Notes: a model not told the origin generated them from the letters alone. A DNA stretch of 64,000 nucleotides from an uncultured Opitutia bacterium (GCA_903859715.1 CAIONS010000051.1:1-64000); one strand, 5' to 3'. Positions 42,457-50,785 are shown, counted from the stretch's first letter. Numbers and translations are program-made.

Positions 42457-43440
42457 TCAGTCCGCTACGGGTTTCGAGATGGCGTCGATCCGTTTCATGA
42501 GCTCGGACGTGAGCTGTTCGGCCACGGTGAGCGCGCCGAAATTTTCCTGCAACTGACTGGGCCGCGAGGCGCCGAGGATGACGCTGCTCACGTGGGGATT
42601 TTTGAGGCACCAAGCGAGCGCCAGGCGCGGCAGCGTCGTACCGAGGTCCGAGGCGATACCGGCGAGTTGCTTCACGGCGGCGATTTTTTTGGCGAAAGCA
42701 GGGTCACCGGTCAGGCGGTCGCGCAGCCATTCCATGCCGGGTGAATTGAGCCGCGAGTCGGAGGGAACGCCCTCGTTGTACTTGCCGGTGAGCAGCCCGG
42801 TCGCGAGGGGCGACCAGATCGTGGTGCCCAGGCCGGGCGAGTGGTAGAACGGGGCGTATTCCTTTTCCACGCGGGTGCGATGGAAGAGGTTGTACTGCGG
42901 CTGCTCGACGACGGGACGATGCAGATTCAGGCGGGCGCAAAGCTCGAACGCTTCGTGCAGCTCGGAGGCGCTCCACTCGCTGGTGCCCCAGTAGAGCACC
43001 TTGCCCTGGGTGATGAGATCGTGCATCGCCCGGGCGGTTTCCTCGATGGGCGTCTCGGGATCGGGGCGATGGCAGTAGTAGAGGTCAAGGTAGTCGACCT
43101 GCAGCCGCTGGAGGGCGGCGTGACAGGCCTCGACGACGTGCTTGCGGGAGAGACCGATTTGGTTGGGGCCTTCGCGCTCGGCACCGAAGAACACCTTGCT
43201 CGAGACGAGGAACGTGTCGCGCGGCCAGCCGGATTTCTTCAGGATCGCGCCCATGACGCGTTCAGCCTGACCGTCGGCGTAGGTCTCGGCGTTGTCGAAG
43301 AAGTTCACACCCGCGTCATAGGCCGTGGTCATGAGCTGCTCGGCGACGGGATCACCGACCTGTTTACCGAAGGTGACCCAGGCGCCGAAGGAGAGTGCGC
43401 TGACTTTGAGGCCGGACGTGCCCAGGCGACGGTAGGTCAT
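42457..43440 (-). CDS. Aldo/keto reductase (voltage-gated K-channel beta-subunit-like)
   Basis: 327 residues from ATG 43440 (MTYRRLGTSGLKVSALSFGA); ATG 43446 is possible. NADPH-dependent (beta/alpha)8 oxidoreductase. Catalytic features are DNAETYADGQAERVMG (Asp/Tyr), SSKVFFG (Lys) and YYCHRPDPETPIEETARAM (His). WGTSEWSASELHEAF and YNLFHRTRVEKEY are typical of the Kv-beta/YghZ subgroup. It could reduce reactive aldehydes. It follows the hydrolase gene by 38 bp and may belong to the MarR-linked group. Confidence 0.92.
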   Translation of the reverse strand: MTYRRLGTSGLKVSALSFGAWVTFGKQVGDPVAEQLMTTAYDAGVNFFDNAETYADGQAERVMGAILKKSGWPRDTFLVSSKVFFGAEREGPNQIGLSRKHVVEACHAALQRLQVDYLDLYYCHRPDPETPIEETARAMHDLITQGKVLYWGTSEWSASELHEAFELCARLNLHRPVVEQPQYNLFHRTRVEKEYAPFYHSPGLGTTIWSPLATGLLTGKYNEGVPSDSRLNSPGMEWLRDRLTGDPAFAKKIAAVKQLAGIASDLGTTLPRLALAWCLKNPHVSSVILGASRPSQLQENFGALTVAEQLTSELMKRIDAISKPVAD

Positions 43441-43478
43441 GCTCATGGCGATGAGCATGCAGGTCCGCCGGGGCTTGT

Positions 43479-44096
43479 CTAACGGTCTGCGAAGAATTTT
43501 TGCGCAGCCGCCAAGTCAGCGGCGACCAAGCCGTGGCTGGCGGGCGAAGTCTGCAGGGTCACTGTCGCGCCGCCCGCGCGCAGCAACGCGGCGAGATGAG
43601 GAGGATGCGTGGCGGGGACAATGGGATCCTGTGTACCGCTGGCGATCAGCATGCGTTTGCCGGTGAGCGAACCGGCAGCGGCGGGTTGATCGAGCACGAC
43701 CATGGGACGCAGAAGGACGGCGCCGCCGAGAACGGCGGGGCGCAGCTGGAGGACGGTCGCGGCGATATTGGCGCCATTGGAGAAACCGACGGCGATGAGC
43801 GTGCGGGCGTCGAGGTGGTACCGGGCCGAGGCGGCCGCAATGAAATCGGCGAGCTCATGCGTGCGGCGCGTGACCTCGGCGGGATCGAACACACCCTTGG
43901 CGAGCCGCGCGAAGAAACGCGGTGCGCCATGCTCGCTGACATTGCCGCGCGGGCTGAGCAGCGCGGAGCCGGGCGAGAGTTTGCGGCCGAGCGGCAGCAG
44001 GTCGTGCTCGTCGCCGCCGGTCCCGTGAAGGAGCAGCAGCGGCGGAGCCGAGGGATTGGTGGCGGGTTCGAAGAGGTGATGATAGGAGAGGTTCAT
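43479..44096 (-). CDS. Alpha/beta hydrolase (carboxylesterase/dienelactone-hydrolase-like, MhqD-like)
   Basis: 205 residues. The catalytic triad is visible as Ser in GFSNGANIAATVL, Asp in SGTQDPIVPATHP and His in SPASHGLVAAD; LLLLHGTGGDEHDLLPLG forms the oxyanion region. It overlaps the upstream dioxygenase gene by 4 nt. In Bacillus the similar pair mhqO/mhqD is controlled by the MarR-type MhqR and responds to quinones; a MarR gene is the next gene upstream here, which supports a similar role. Confidence 0.88.
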   Translation of the reverse strand: MNLSYHHLFEPATNPSAPPLLLLHGTGGDEHDLLPLGRKLSPGSALLSPRGNVSEHGAPRFFARLAKGVFDPAEVTRRTHELADFIAAASARYHLDARTLIAVGFSNGANIAATVLQLRPAVLGGAVLLRPMVVLDQPAAAGSLTGKRMLIASGTQDPIVPATHPPHLAALLRAGGATVTLQTSPASHGLVAADLAAAQKFFADR

Positions 44097-45031
44097 GGCG
44101 TGATCGTGAGGGCGGGCAGGGCGGCCTCGATTTCGGCGCGGTGAGGCTCGAGGTGCGGGGGCAGGCCGAGCTTGGTGCCGAGGGATTCGATGGGTTCGTC
44201 GATGGCGAAGCCGGGTTGGTCGGTGGCGATTTCGAAGAGCACGCCGGCGGGTTCGCGGTAGTAGATGGACTTGAAATACGCGCGATCGATGATCGGGCTG
44301 ATATGCAGGCCGGTCTTGGCGATCTCGGTATGAGCCTGCGACTGGCTGGCGTCGGTCGGCGTGCGGAAAGCCACGTGGTGAATGGTGCCCGCGCCGTTGA
44401 GGCCGCGGGGCAGGGAAGGATCCGTCAGCAGGTCGACGTAGGTGCCCGGACCGCCGGCGGAGATGGTGTAGCGGGCGCGTGGGCCGTCTTCGGCGGCGAG
44501 ACGATAGCCCATGACCTTGGTCAGGACCGTGGCGGTGGCCTGAGCGTTGACCAGGCCGAGCGTGCTGCTGTGGAAGCCGCGAATGCCATGGGCGGCGGGC
44601 ACGTCCTTGGACGGTGCGGGCGGGCGAAGATCAGGCTCGTGGGTGGCGACCAGCTCAAGGCGGAGGCCATCGGGATCGAAGGCGGTGAGCACCTGATCGC
44701 CGAAGCGCGTGGTGACGGGTTCGGTTGCGATGCCGAGCTTGACCAGACGCTCCTGCCAGAAAGCGAGGGAGCCGGCGGGAATGGAAAACGCCGTGGCGTA
44801 AGCCTGGCCGGTTCCGGGGCGGCCACGGCGCAGACCGGGCCACGGGAAAAAGGTAATAGCCGTACCGGGCGAGCCAGCGTAGTCACCGTAGTAGAGATGA
44901 TAGGTGCCGGGGTCGTCCTGGTTGACGGATTTCTTGATGAAGCGAAGGCCGAGCACGCGGGTGTAGAAGTCGAAGTTGGCGCGTGGATCAGAGGCCATGG
45001 CAGTGATGTGATGGAGACCGAGCAGGTTCAT
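44093..45031 (-). CDS. Ring-cleaving dioxygenase of the VOC superfamily (MhqO-like)
   Basis: 312 residues with two glyoxalase modules: LLGLHHITAMASDPRANFDF at the start, and GIRGFHSSTLGLVNAQATAT in the second module with a later TIHHVAFRTPTDAS. The final motif region is YFKSIYYREPAGVLFEIATD. These His and Glu positions fit the metal site of extradiol-type dioxygenases. It heads a two- or three-gene unit with the hydrolase (4-nt overlap). A 24-bp dyad upstream (45082-45105) is a likely operator. Confidence 0.88.
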   Translation of the reverse strand: MNLLGLHHITAMASDPRANFDFYTRVLGLRFIKKSVNQDDPGTYHLYYGDYAGSPGTAITFFPWPGLRRGRPGTGQAYATAFSIPAGSLAFWQERLVKLGIATEPVTTRFGDQVLTAFDPDGLRLELVATHEPDLRPPAPSKDVPAAHGIRGFHSSTLGLVNAQATATVLTKVMGYRLAAEDGPRARYTISAGGPGTYVDLLTDPSLPRGLNGAGTIHHVAFRTPTDASQSQAHTEIAKTGLHISPIIDRAYFKSIYYREPAGVLFEIATDQPGFAIDEPIESLGTKLGLPPHLEPHRAEIEAALPALTITP

Positions 45032-45081
45032 GGTGGGTTTTGGATTAGGTGTTGGGTTTTATGTGTGAAAGTTGATCGGAG

Positions 45082-45105
45082 ATATACTTTGAACTGGAAG
45101 TATAT
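45082..45105 (-). promoter_or_regulatory. Candidate MarR operator upstream of the dioxygenase gene
   Basis: ATATACTT and AAGTATAT form a perfect 8-bp dyad with an 8-bp spacer, 51 bp upstream of the dioxygenase start. It is AT-rich in a GC-rich genome, as expected for a promoter or operator. Binding by the adjacent MarR protein is inferred. Confidence 0.55.
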
Positions 45106-45127
45106 GGGATGAATTTAGGGATAAAGC

Positions 45128-45607
45128 TCAGGAATTGGCTGAATCGGCTGGGATGGTGGCCGGAAGGCTGCGGGCGCCGACTTTTTTGCAGAGCCAGCCG
45201 AGGGTGAATTGCTCGGCGGACGAGAGGGCGGCGAACTCGCGGGTGATACTGGCGGCGACTTGGGGGAAAAGTCCGGTGATCAAGGTGCGGCCCTTCTCAG
45301 TGAGTGAAACGGTGATGAAGCGGCGATCTTCCTGGTCGCGCTCGCGGGTCACGAGGCCGGATTTCTCGAGGTTGTCGACGATGAGCGTGAGATTGCCGCC
45401 GCTTTTCAGAAGCTTGCCGGCGAGTTCGCTTTGGCAGAGTGGGCCGCGGTGGAGCAGGGCCTCGAGGACACTAAATTGGGAAAGTGTGAGGTCTTTCGGG
45501 AGAACCGTATGGGCGCGGGCAGTCACAGACTCAGCCGCCCGCATCAGCTTGATGTAGGCGTTGAGGGCATCGACTTCGGCCTTCGTTCCCCGGTAGTTGG
45601 TTCCCAT
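45128..45607 (-). CDS. MarR family transcriptional regulator
   Basis: 159 residues from ATG 45607 (MGTNYRGTKAEVDAL); the track start is far too early. Winged HTH: LTLSQFSVLEALLHRGPLCQ, then SELAGKLLKSGGNLTLIVDN (recognition helix) and LVTRERDQEDRRFITVSLTE (wing). No conserved cysteine pattern for redox sensing stands out except one Cys in the HTH region and one near the C-terminus. It probably represses itself and the downstream dioxygenase-hydrolase genes. A large dyad lies immediately before its start. Confidence 0.92.
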   Translation of the reverse strand: MGTNYRGTKAEVDALNAYIKLMRAAESVTARAHTVLPKDLTLSQFSVLEALLHRGPLCQSELAGKLLKSGGNLTLIVDNLEKSGLVTRERDQEDRRFITVSLTEKGRTLITGLFPQVAASITREFAALSSAEQFTLGWLCKKVGARSLPATIPADSANS

Positions 45608-45610
45608 AGT

Positions 45611-45649
45611 AATTTGACATGGAATTAATATATGATTCGATGTCAAATT
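45611..45649 (-). promoter_or_regulatory. Candidate autoregulatory operator of the MarR gene
   Basis: AATTTGACAT (45611-45620) and ATGTCAAATT (45640-45649) are perfect inverted 10-mers, and the AT-rich centre continues the dyad (GAAT/ATTC). The whole 39-bp site ends 3 bp from the start codon and contains a TTGACA-like -35 box on the minus strand, so a bound repressor would block transcription or initiation. Confidence 0.65.
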
Positions 45650-45708
45650 ATTTTGATGGAAGTTAACCCGCCCAAGTGAAGATTCTCGCTCTGAGGCCTC
45701 CATCCGGA

Positions 45709-45740
45709 GTCCGCTGTTCTCCATCGGAGAGCAAGCGGAC
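45709..45740. repeat. Intergenic hairpin between rpiB and the MarR gene
   Basis: GTCCGCTGTTCTCC (45709-45722) and GGAGAGCAAGCGGAC (45726-45740) form a nearly complete stem with a 3-nt loop. It lies just after the rpiB stop codon on the minus strand. No T-tract follows, so it may be an mRNA 3-prime stabiliser rather than a terminator. Confidence 0.6.
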
Positions 45741-45746
45741 AGCAAA

Positions 45747-46193
45747 TCAGGCCATGCTGTCCAACTTCTGAATCCGCGGGATATGCCGGCCACCCTCGAA
45801 GTCGGTGGCGAACCAGATGCGGACAATCTTGAAGGCCTCATCCAGGGTGATGGTGCGTTCGCCGAGGGAGAGGCAATTGGCGTCGTTGTGTGCGCGATTC
45901 CAGATGGCGACCTGTTCGGTCCAGCACACGCCGCAGCGCACGCCGCGGACGCGGTTGGCAGCCATGGCTTCGCCGTTGCCCGAGCCGCCGATCACGATGC
46001 CGCGCTCGACTTCATGGCTGGCGACGGCGCGCGCCACGGGGAAACAGAAATCGGGATAGTCGCAGCGCTCGAGGGAGTAGGTGCCGAGATCGCGCACGGT
46101 GTGGCCCTCGGAGAGCAGCAGGCCCTTGATGGCTTCCTTGTAAGTGAAACCGGCATGATCGGAGCCGATGGCGATGGAAAATGTTTTTGGCAT
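45747..46193 (-). CDS. rpiB: Ribose 5-phosphate isomerase B / sugar-phosphate isomerase RpiB-LacAB family
   Basis: 148 residues from ATG 46193 (MPKTFSIAIGSDHAGFTYKE). Interconverts ribose-5-P and ribulose-5-P in the pentose phosphate pathway. Seen are GSDHAGFTYKEAIKGLL, DYPDFCFPVARAV, IVIGGSGNGEAMAANRVRGV with the catalytic loop, and NRAHNDANCLSLGERTI. In the GSGNGE motif RpiB proteins usually carry a Cys or Ser in the active-site position; here it is Ser-Gly. Divergent from the lipoprotein gene. Confidence 0.93.
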   Translation of the reverse strand: MPKTFSIAIGSDHAGFTYKEAIKGLLLSEGHTVRDLGTYSLERCDYPDFCFPVARAVASHEVERGIVIGGSGNGEAMAANRVRGVRCGVCWTEQVAIWNRAHNDANCLSLGERTITLDEAFKIVRIWFATDFEGGRHIPRIQKLDSMA

Positions 46194-46271
46194 GGCGGGG
46201 GTGAACAGCAGGGGGATTGCGCTGTCCATTTGCGGAGTCCAGTTCTGGACCAGCAAACAAAATCCCACCCG

Positions 46272-46691
46272 ATGAACCCTCCGCTCCGCTGCCTGTTGTA
46301 CGCTTCCATCCTGTTAGGCGCGGCGGCCTGCGCCACCACCGAGTCCCGCGTCAGCAGTCATCAGGCCGCCTTTGCTACCTGGCCGGCGGACGTGCAGGAA
46401 AAAGTCCGCGCCGGCCGGGTCGGCGTGGGATTCACGCAGGAGATGGTGCAGGTGGCGCTGGGCGAGGCGGATCGCAAATCCACCCGGACGACCGCTGCGG
46501 GTACGGACGAGGTCTGGGCCTACTTCGATCACCGGCCGAAATTTTCCTTTGGACTTGGGTTGGGTGCCGCGAGCGGCTCCACGGCCTATGGCGGCGGTGT
46601 GGTCGTGGGCGACAGCGGGTTTCGCGACGACGAGGTCATGCGGGTGATCTTCGAAGGCGGCAGAGTGGTCGCGATCGAAACGCGGAAATAG
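46272..46691 (+). CDS. Small lipoprotein, paralogue A (BamE/SmpA-like pattern)
   Basis: 139 residues from ATG 46272; the long upstream track ORF is antisense to rpiB. A lipoprotein signal (CLLYASILLGAAACATT) ends at a Cys, then ESRVSSHQAAFATWPADVQE, GRVGVGFTQEMVQVALGEAD, RTTAAGTDEVWAYF and a final EVMRVIFEGGRVVAIETRK. The GFTxxMVxxALGxPD layout resembles BamE/SmpA domains. It shares this plan with 47554-47988 and is a paralogue. Probably exported to the envelope; function unknown. Confidence 0.75.
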   Translation: MNPPLRCLLYASILLGAAACATTESRVSSHQAAFATWPADVQEKVRAGRVGVGFTQEMVQVALGEADRKSTRTTAAGTDEVWAYFDHRPKFSFGLGLGAASGSTAYGGGVVVGDSGFRDDEVMRVIFEGGRVVAIETRK

Positions 46692-46755
46692 CGGGCAGCT
46701 GACCACGTGTTTACGTTCGTGGCGGCCACCCGGAAGCCAAAGGGCGAGTCTTGTC

Positions 46756-47442
46756 TCAATCTGCGGCGCCAATCGCGCGCAGGAATGCGGCGGTGTCGCT
46801 TAGATCCGGAAATACGGCGGATGGAGCATGGGTGCGCAGTTCCTCCACGGAGTATTGGCCGGTGGCAACAGCGATGGTCCGGGCCCCGATGATTTTGCCG
46901 CAGGCGATGTCATGGGGAGTATCGCCGATGACGAAGACGCGTTCCGGAGGAAATTCCACGCCGAGCAGTTCGCGGGCGCGGCGCAACGCAACGGGACCGA
47001 GATCGTTGCGCCACTGGCTGTCGTCGGCAAAGGCGCCGAACGGAAAATAATGCGAGAGGCCATGGTGGCCGAGCTTGATGCGGGCACCGCGCTCAACGTT
47101 GCCGGTGAGCAGGGCTTGCGTGAAGTGCGGCCGGGCGGCGAGGGCGGTCAGCGCGGCGGAAACACCCGGCAGGATCCGGGTGCCGGGGTTCTGCAGGGCG
47201 CGGGGCAGTTCGGCGAGGTAGGCGTTGAGAAACCGCGTGAGGTTGGCCTCGGTATCGGGCAACGCGGCCTTGCCGAAAATCTGGCGCATGATCCACCGGT
47301 CGGTCCGGCCGGCGTAGTCGATGTCGTCGAGCGGCCGGGCGAGGCCGAACTCCTGCTGCAGGGCCACCTGCAAGGCATGCATGCCGGCCCCGCCCGAAAG
47401 GGTGAGGGTTCCGTCGATATCCCAGAGCAGCAGCGTCTTCAT
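46756..47442 (-). CDS. HAD-superfamily hydrolase (phosphoglycolate-phosphatase-like)
   Basis: 228 residues from ATG 47442 (MKTLLLWDIDGTLTLSGGAG). HAD motifs are DIDGTLT, LLTGNVERGARIKLGHHGL, and FVIGDTPHDIACGKIIGART. The cap domain sits after motif I. The substrate is a phosphorylated small metabolite but is not defined. It is flanked by the two lipoprotein paralogues on the opposite strand. Confidence 0.88.
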   Translation of the reverse strand: MKTLLLWDIDGTLTLSGGAGMHALQVALQQEFGLARPLDDIDYAGRTDRWIMRQIFGKAALPDTEANLTRFLNAYLAELPRALQNPGTRILPGVSAALTALAARPHFTQALLTGNVERGARIKLGHHGLSHYFPFGAFADDSQWRNDLGPVALRRARELLGVEFPPERVFVIGDTPHDIACGKIIGARTIAVATGQYSVEELRTHAPSAVFPDLSDTAAFLRAIGAAD

Positions 47443-47553
47443 AGTCGGACCTGTGGATGAACCGGGGTGGGCGGACTGGCGCAAGATTCTTCCGTGCCGG
47501 GGAACCCCAAGGCAGGGTAACTTACCAAGACCGAAAGCGTCCTCATCCCTACC

Positions 47554-47988
47554 ATGAAAACAATTCTCTCACTCCTGATGCTGGCCGGCGGACTCGTTGT
47601 GCTTTCCGGCTGTGCCACCCCGGAGTCCCGCATCAATAAGAACCCGGAGGCGTTTGCCCGCCTGACCCCGGACCAGCAGCAGTTGATCAAGGAGGGCAAG
47701 GTCGCGATCGGCTTTGACATGATGATGGTGAAGCTCGCGCTGGGTGATCCTGACCGGGTCCGGGTGCGCACCACTGCGCAGGGTGAAACCGAGATCTGGA
47801 GCTATGTCACCTACGAGGGCGACGACGGCGTGATCCTCTACCGGGGCTATTATCACCGGTATTATTACGGCGGGATCGATCCGTTGTATCCCTATTACCT
47901 CGGGTATCCCACCCGTCATGAGCACGAGCACTTCCGCGTCATCTTCCGCGACGGCCGCGTGATTCAGATCGAGAAAGAGACCAAATAA
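47554..47988 (+). CDS. Small lipoprotein, paralogue B (BamE/SmpA-like pattern)
   Basis: 144 residues with a clear lipoprotein signal (MKTILSLLMLAGGLVVLSGC). The mature part has ATPESRINKNPEAFARLTPD, GKVAIGFDMMMVKLALGDPD, RTTAQGETEIWSYV, a Tyr-rich stretch (YRGYYHRYYYGGIDPLYPYY) and FRVIFRDGRVIQIEKETK. Most of the plan is shared with 46272-46691. The Tyr-rich insert is not. Likely outer-membrane anchored; function unknown. Confidence 0.78.
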   Translation: MKTILSLLMLAGGLVVLSGCATPESRINKNPEAFARLTPDQQQLIKEGKVAIGFDMMMVKLALGDPDRVRVRTTAQGETEIWSYVTYEGDDGVILYRGYYHRYYYGGIDPLYPYYLGYPTRHEHEHFRVIFRDGRVIQIEKETK

Positions 47989-47994
47989 AATTCC

Positions 47995-48015
47995 GCCCGG
48001 GAATGCCTACCGGGC
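47995..48015. terminator. Hairpin between convergent lipoprotein and AraC genes
   Basis: GCCCGG (47995-48000) and CCGGGC (48010-48015) form a short GC stem in the 18-bp convergent spacer. The second half lies within the last AraC codons. It might end both transcripts; no T-tract is evident on the plus strand. Confidence 0.3.
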
Positions 48016-48939
48016 GCGGGCTTCCGCCTGATACTGGGTGGGAGTCCGGCCAGTGAAGCGGCGGAAGACGGTCGCGAAGTACTGCGAACTGGAAAATCCG
48101 AGCTCATGGGCCACGGCGGTGACCGTGGCGGCCGGAACCCGCAGCCGGGCCTGGGCGAGCGCGAGCTTGTGCCGCAGGACGTGCTCGCGGGGCGGCAAGC
48201 CGACTTCCTCGCGAAACCTCGCCTTGAAGCGCGATGGCGAGAGCCGGACCAGGCGCGCTAATTGGGGCACGGTGGGTAGTTCGCCAGCTTGGGCCGCGAT
48301 ATGCGCCAGGCTCCGCTGGATGCGCGGTGACGGCGTGGCCTGCTGGTTGCGATGCGAGGCGCGCAACGTGGCGAAGAGATAGCTTAGGATCAGCGAAGCG
48401 GTGCGGAGACGGTCGAGCTTGGTCCGGGCGAGTTCGATGGAATGGAAAATCTGCTCGAGCAAGTCCTGGGCCCCGGGCTCGGCGGCGAAGTGTCGCGAGG
48501 GCAGGGTGAGCAACGCCTGCCGCAAGGCCTGCGAAGCCGGGCCATCGAGAAAGAGGAGCGGCCGCCGACTGGGATTGAGCCGGAGGAAGAGCCAGTAGAG
48601 CACGCCCTTCTCCTCGGGCATGCCGGCGGAGTCATGCGGCTCGCCGGGAAACACCAGGTATTGGTCACCGCCGCGCAGCCGGTAAATCCGGTTGTTGACG
48701 CGATAGGTCTGCTGGCCGCGGGCGAGAAAACAAATCTCGAGTCCGTCCGGATGGGAGCGAAGCCGCAGGCGCCCGTAGGCGTTGGCGTAACGGTAGCGGC
48801 CGATTTCCACGACCCCGGGAATGCCGATTTCGGGCTCGAATCGCTCCAGCCGCCGGGCCTGCTGCTCGGGCGTCATGACATGCTCGGAGGTGAGGGTTTT
48901 CGCCACCGCCCGGATGTTCGATTTTGTACTGCGCGACAT
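48007..48939 (-). CDS. AraC family transcriptional regulator
   Basis: 310 residues. The N-terminal cupin-like sensor domain (IGRYRYANAYGRLRLRSHPD, RGGDQYLVFPGEPHDSAG) is followed by a C-terminal double HTH (LPTVPQLARLVRLSPSRFKA and ATVTAVAHELGFSSSQYFAT, ending FRRFTGRTPTQYQAEAR). The start at 48939 could instead be ATG 48876. It is divergent from the PhyH-family dioxygenase gene by only 43 bp, so it probably controls that gene. Confidence 0.92.
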   Translation of the reverse strand: MSRSTKSNIRAVAKTLTSEHVMTPEQQARRLERFEPEIGIPGVVEIGRYRYANAYGRLRLRSHPDGLEICFLARGQQTYRVNNRIYRLRGGDQYLVFPGEPHDSAGMPEEKGVLYWLFLRLNPSRRPLLFLDGPASQALRQALLTLPSRHFAAEPGAQDLLEQIFHSIELARTKLDRLRTASLILSYLFATLRASHRNQQATPSPRIQRSLAHIAAQAGELPTVPQLARLVRLSPSRFKARFREEVGLPPREHVLRHKLALAQARLRVPAATVTAVAHELGFSSSQYFATVFRRFTGRTPTQYQAEARAR

Positions 48940-48982
48940 TGTCGGACGCCACGTTTCCCCGGGGCGGGTATGCTGTCGAGCG

Positions 48983-49810
48983 ATGAATGCAACGACCCCC
49001 TTGTCCGTCCCGAACTATGCCGCGCCCGCCAAGCTGGCCCCGACCCGCCTGCTGACGCCGGAGCAGATCGCGTTTTTCAAGCAGAACGGCTATCTGGCCG
49101 TCGACAACGTCATGCCGGTGGAGGAAATCCCGCAGGTGCGCGTGATCTATGACCGCCTGTTCAACGAGGACCGCAGCCGCACGGAAGGCGACCTGTACAA
49201 CCTGACCGGGGAGAAGCAGAAGGGGAAGAAGGAGGATGTGGCGCAGATTCTCCAGCCGGGCAAATACGCGCCGGCCCTGCTGGAAACGCAGATGGTGGCG
49301 AACCTCAAGGCCATGATGAAGCAGCTGCTCGGACCGGACACCCACATGGTCGGGGATCACGCCATCAACAAGCCGCCGCACAACAACTCGCCAACACCGT
49401 GGCATCAGGACGAAGCCTATTGGAATCCGGGGAAGGAATATCGCGGCCTGAGCATCTGGGTGCCGCTGCAGCCGGCGACGAAGCTGAATGGCTGCATGTA
49501 TTTCGTGCCCGGCTCGCATAATTTCGAGGTCATTCCGCACCAGCCGATCGGCGACAACCCGCTGACCCCCGGCCTGGAAGTCGTGCCGGGAGCGTTTGAT
49601 TTCAGCTCGGCGGTGTCATGCGAGCTGCCTGCTGGCGGCGCGACGTTCCACTTAGAGCGCACGCTGCACTACACCCCGATCAACCAGTCGGATGACTATC
49701 GCCGGGCCTACATCGCGGTCGGAACGCAGTTCGAGCGTCCGCGGGCTACGCTGCGGAAATTTCCCTGGCAGGAGCGCCAGCTCGCGGCCCGGACGGCCGC
49801 GAAATCGTAG
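48983..49810 (+). CDS. Phytanoyl-CoA dioxygenase (PhyH) family protein
   Basis: 275 residues from ATG 48983. Fe(II)/2-oxoglutarate oxygenase fold. Seen are LTPEQIAFFKQNGYLAVDNV, the HxD iron motif in TPWHQDEAYWNPG, MYFVPGSHNFEVIP, and the later His in FHLERTLHYTPINQS. Members hydroxylate diverse small molecules; the substrate here is unknown. Divergent from an AraC regulator with a sugar-type sensor domain, a pairing that may indicate sugar- or polysaccharide-linked induction. Confidence 0.88.
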   Translation: MNATTPLSVPNYAAPAKLAPTRLLTPEQIAFFKQNGYLAVDNVMPVEEIPQVRVIYDRLFNEDRSRTEGDLYNLTGEKQKGKKEDVAQILQPGKYAPALLETQMVANLKAMMKQLLGPDTHMVGDHAINKPPHNNSPTPWHQDEAYWNPGKEYRGLSIWVPLQPATKLNGCMYFVPGSHNFEVIPHQPIGDNPLTPGLEVVPGAFDFSSAVSCELPAGGATFHLERTLHYTPINQSDDYRRAYIAVGTQFERPRATLRKFPWQERQLAARTAAKS

Positions 49811-49817
49811 AGTAGAT

Positions 49818-49908
49818 TCATCGCGGAAACGCGGAGGAGCGGAAATAGGGAAAAAGATCCCGGAGGATCGGCTCCGCATTTCCCCGCTTCTGTGCTTCCG
49901 CGATCAGG
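49818..49908. repeat. Inverted heptad element between convergent PhyH and EamA genes (TCGCGGA type)
   Basis: The left array from 49818 has TCGCGGA, AACGCGG, AGGAGCG and GAAATAG. The right arm to 49908 reads on the minus strand TCGCGGA, AGCACAG, AAGCGGG and GAAATGC. The left arm starts 8 nt after the PhyH stop codon, and the right arm ends close to the stop of the EamA gene. Confidence 0.7.
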
Positions 49909-50785
49909 TTTTTCTGACGGCGGGTAGTGCGCTGCCCAGCAGGATGAGCCCGGCGCCGATGAGTTCGTGCGGCAGAAAATGCTCGTGAAAGAAGACCGCG
50001 CCACCGATGGCGGTGCCGAGCGGCACAAGCATCTGCAGGAGTGAACCCTCCCCGACCGGCAGGTCCCGGAACGACCGCGTCATGCTCAGCTGGCCGGCGG
50101 CAGCACCCAGCCCGGCGAGGATCATGAGCAACCAGGCGAGGGGCGCGGTCGGCGCCCAGTTCACGGCGGCGGGCGTCGCGCAGATCATGAGTCCGAAGAC
50201 GCATTGGGCTGAAAAGATCGTGGCGGTATGCTCACCCTCGGCATGGAGCTGCCGGATGGTCACCACGACGTAGGCTGACGAGAGGGCGGAGATGATGGCG
50301 ATGACGTCATAGAAGCCGATGCCCGCGCCAGTGCCAAAGGCGTTGGTGATGAGGGCGAGGCCGATGATCGTGAGGGCTCCGCCTGCGGCCAGGACCGGAC
50401 GGAGGCGTTCACGCAGCACAAGGACTGCGAGCACCGCGCCCATCGCGAAGTAGGTGCTGTTGATGAACGTCGCCCGGCCCGCGCCGAGGTGCACCACGGC
50501 CAGATAGTAGGTGTAGACGCCGATGGCGCCGCCGAAGCCGCGAAAGATCAGGCGCCGGTTTCGATAGAGATTCCGGGGCTGCAGTGCGTCGGGCCCGGTG
50601 CGAAAAAAGCTGCCGACCACCACCAAGCCGACGGCGAACCGCAGGGAGGTCAGCAGCCAGACATCCACGGACTGGACGGCGCCGAGCGCGCGGATGATCA
50701 GCGTGGTGACGGTGAAGCTGAAAGCGGAGAGCAGCATGAACCACACGCCGCGGGCGTGGTGGGAGCTGGATGGGGAGGCGGTCAT
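49904..50785 (-). CDS. EamA/DMT-family membrane transporter
   Basis: 293 residues from ATG 50785. About ten transmembrane helices in two EamA halves: GVWFMLLSAFSFTVTTLIIR, then YLAVVHLGAGRATFINSTYF in the first half, and the second from VIAIISALSSAYVVVTIRQL, ending IGGAVFFHEHFLPHELIGAG. Members export or import metabolites; the substrate is unknown. It ends against the heptad element next to the PhyH gene and starts beyond a long CACGAAG-type array. Confidence 0.9.
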   Translation of the reverse strand: MTASPSSSHHARGVWFMLLSAFSFTVTTLIIRALGAVQSVDVWLLTSLRFAVGLVVVGSFFRTGPDALQPRNLYRNRRLIFRGFGGAIGVYTYYLAVVHLGAGRATFINSTYFAMGAVLAVLVLRERLRPVLAAGGALTIIGLALITNAFGTGAGIGFYDVIAIISALSSAYVVVTIRQLHAEGEHTATIFSAQCVFGLMICATPAAVNWAPTAPLAWLLMILAGLGAAAGQLSMTRSFRDLPVGEGSLLQMLVPLGTAIGGAVFFHEHFLPHELIGAGLILLGSALPAVRKT

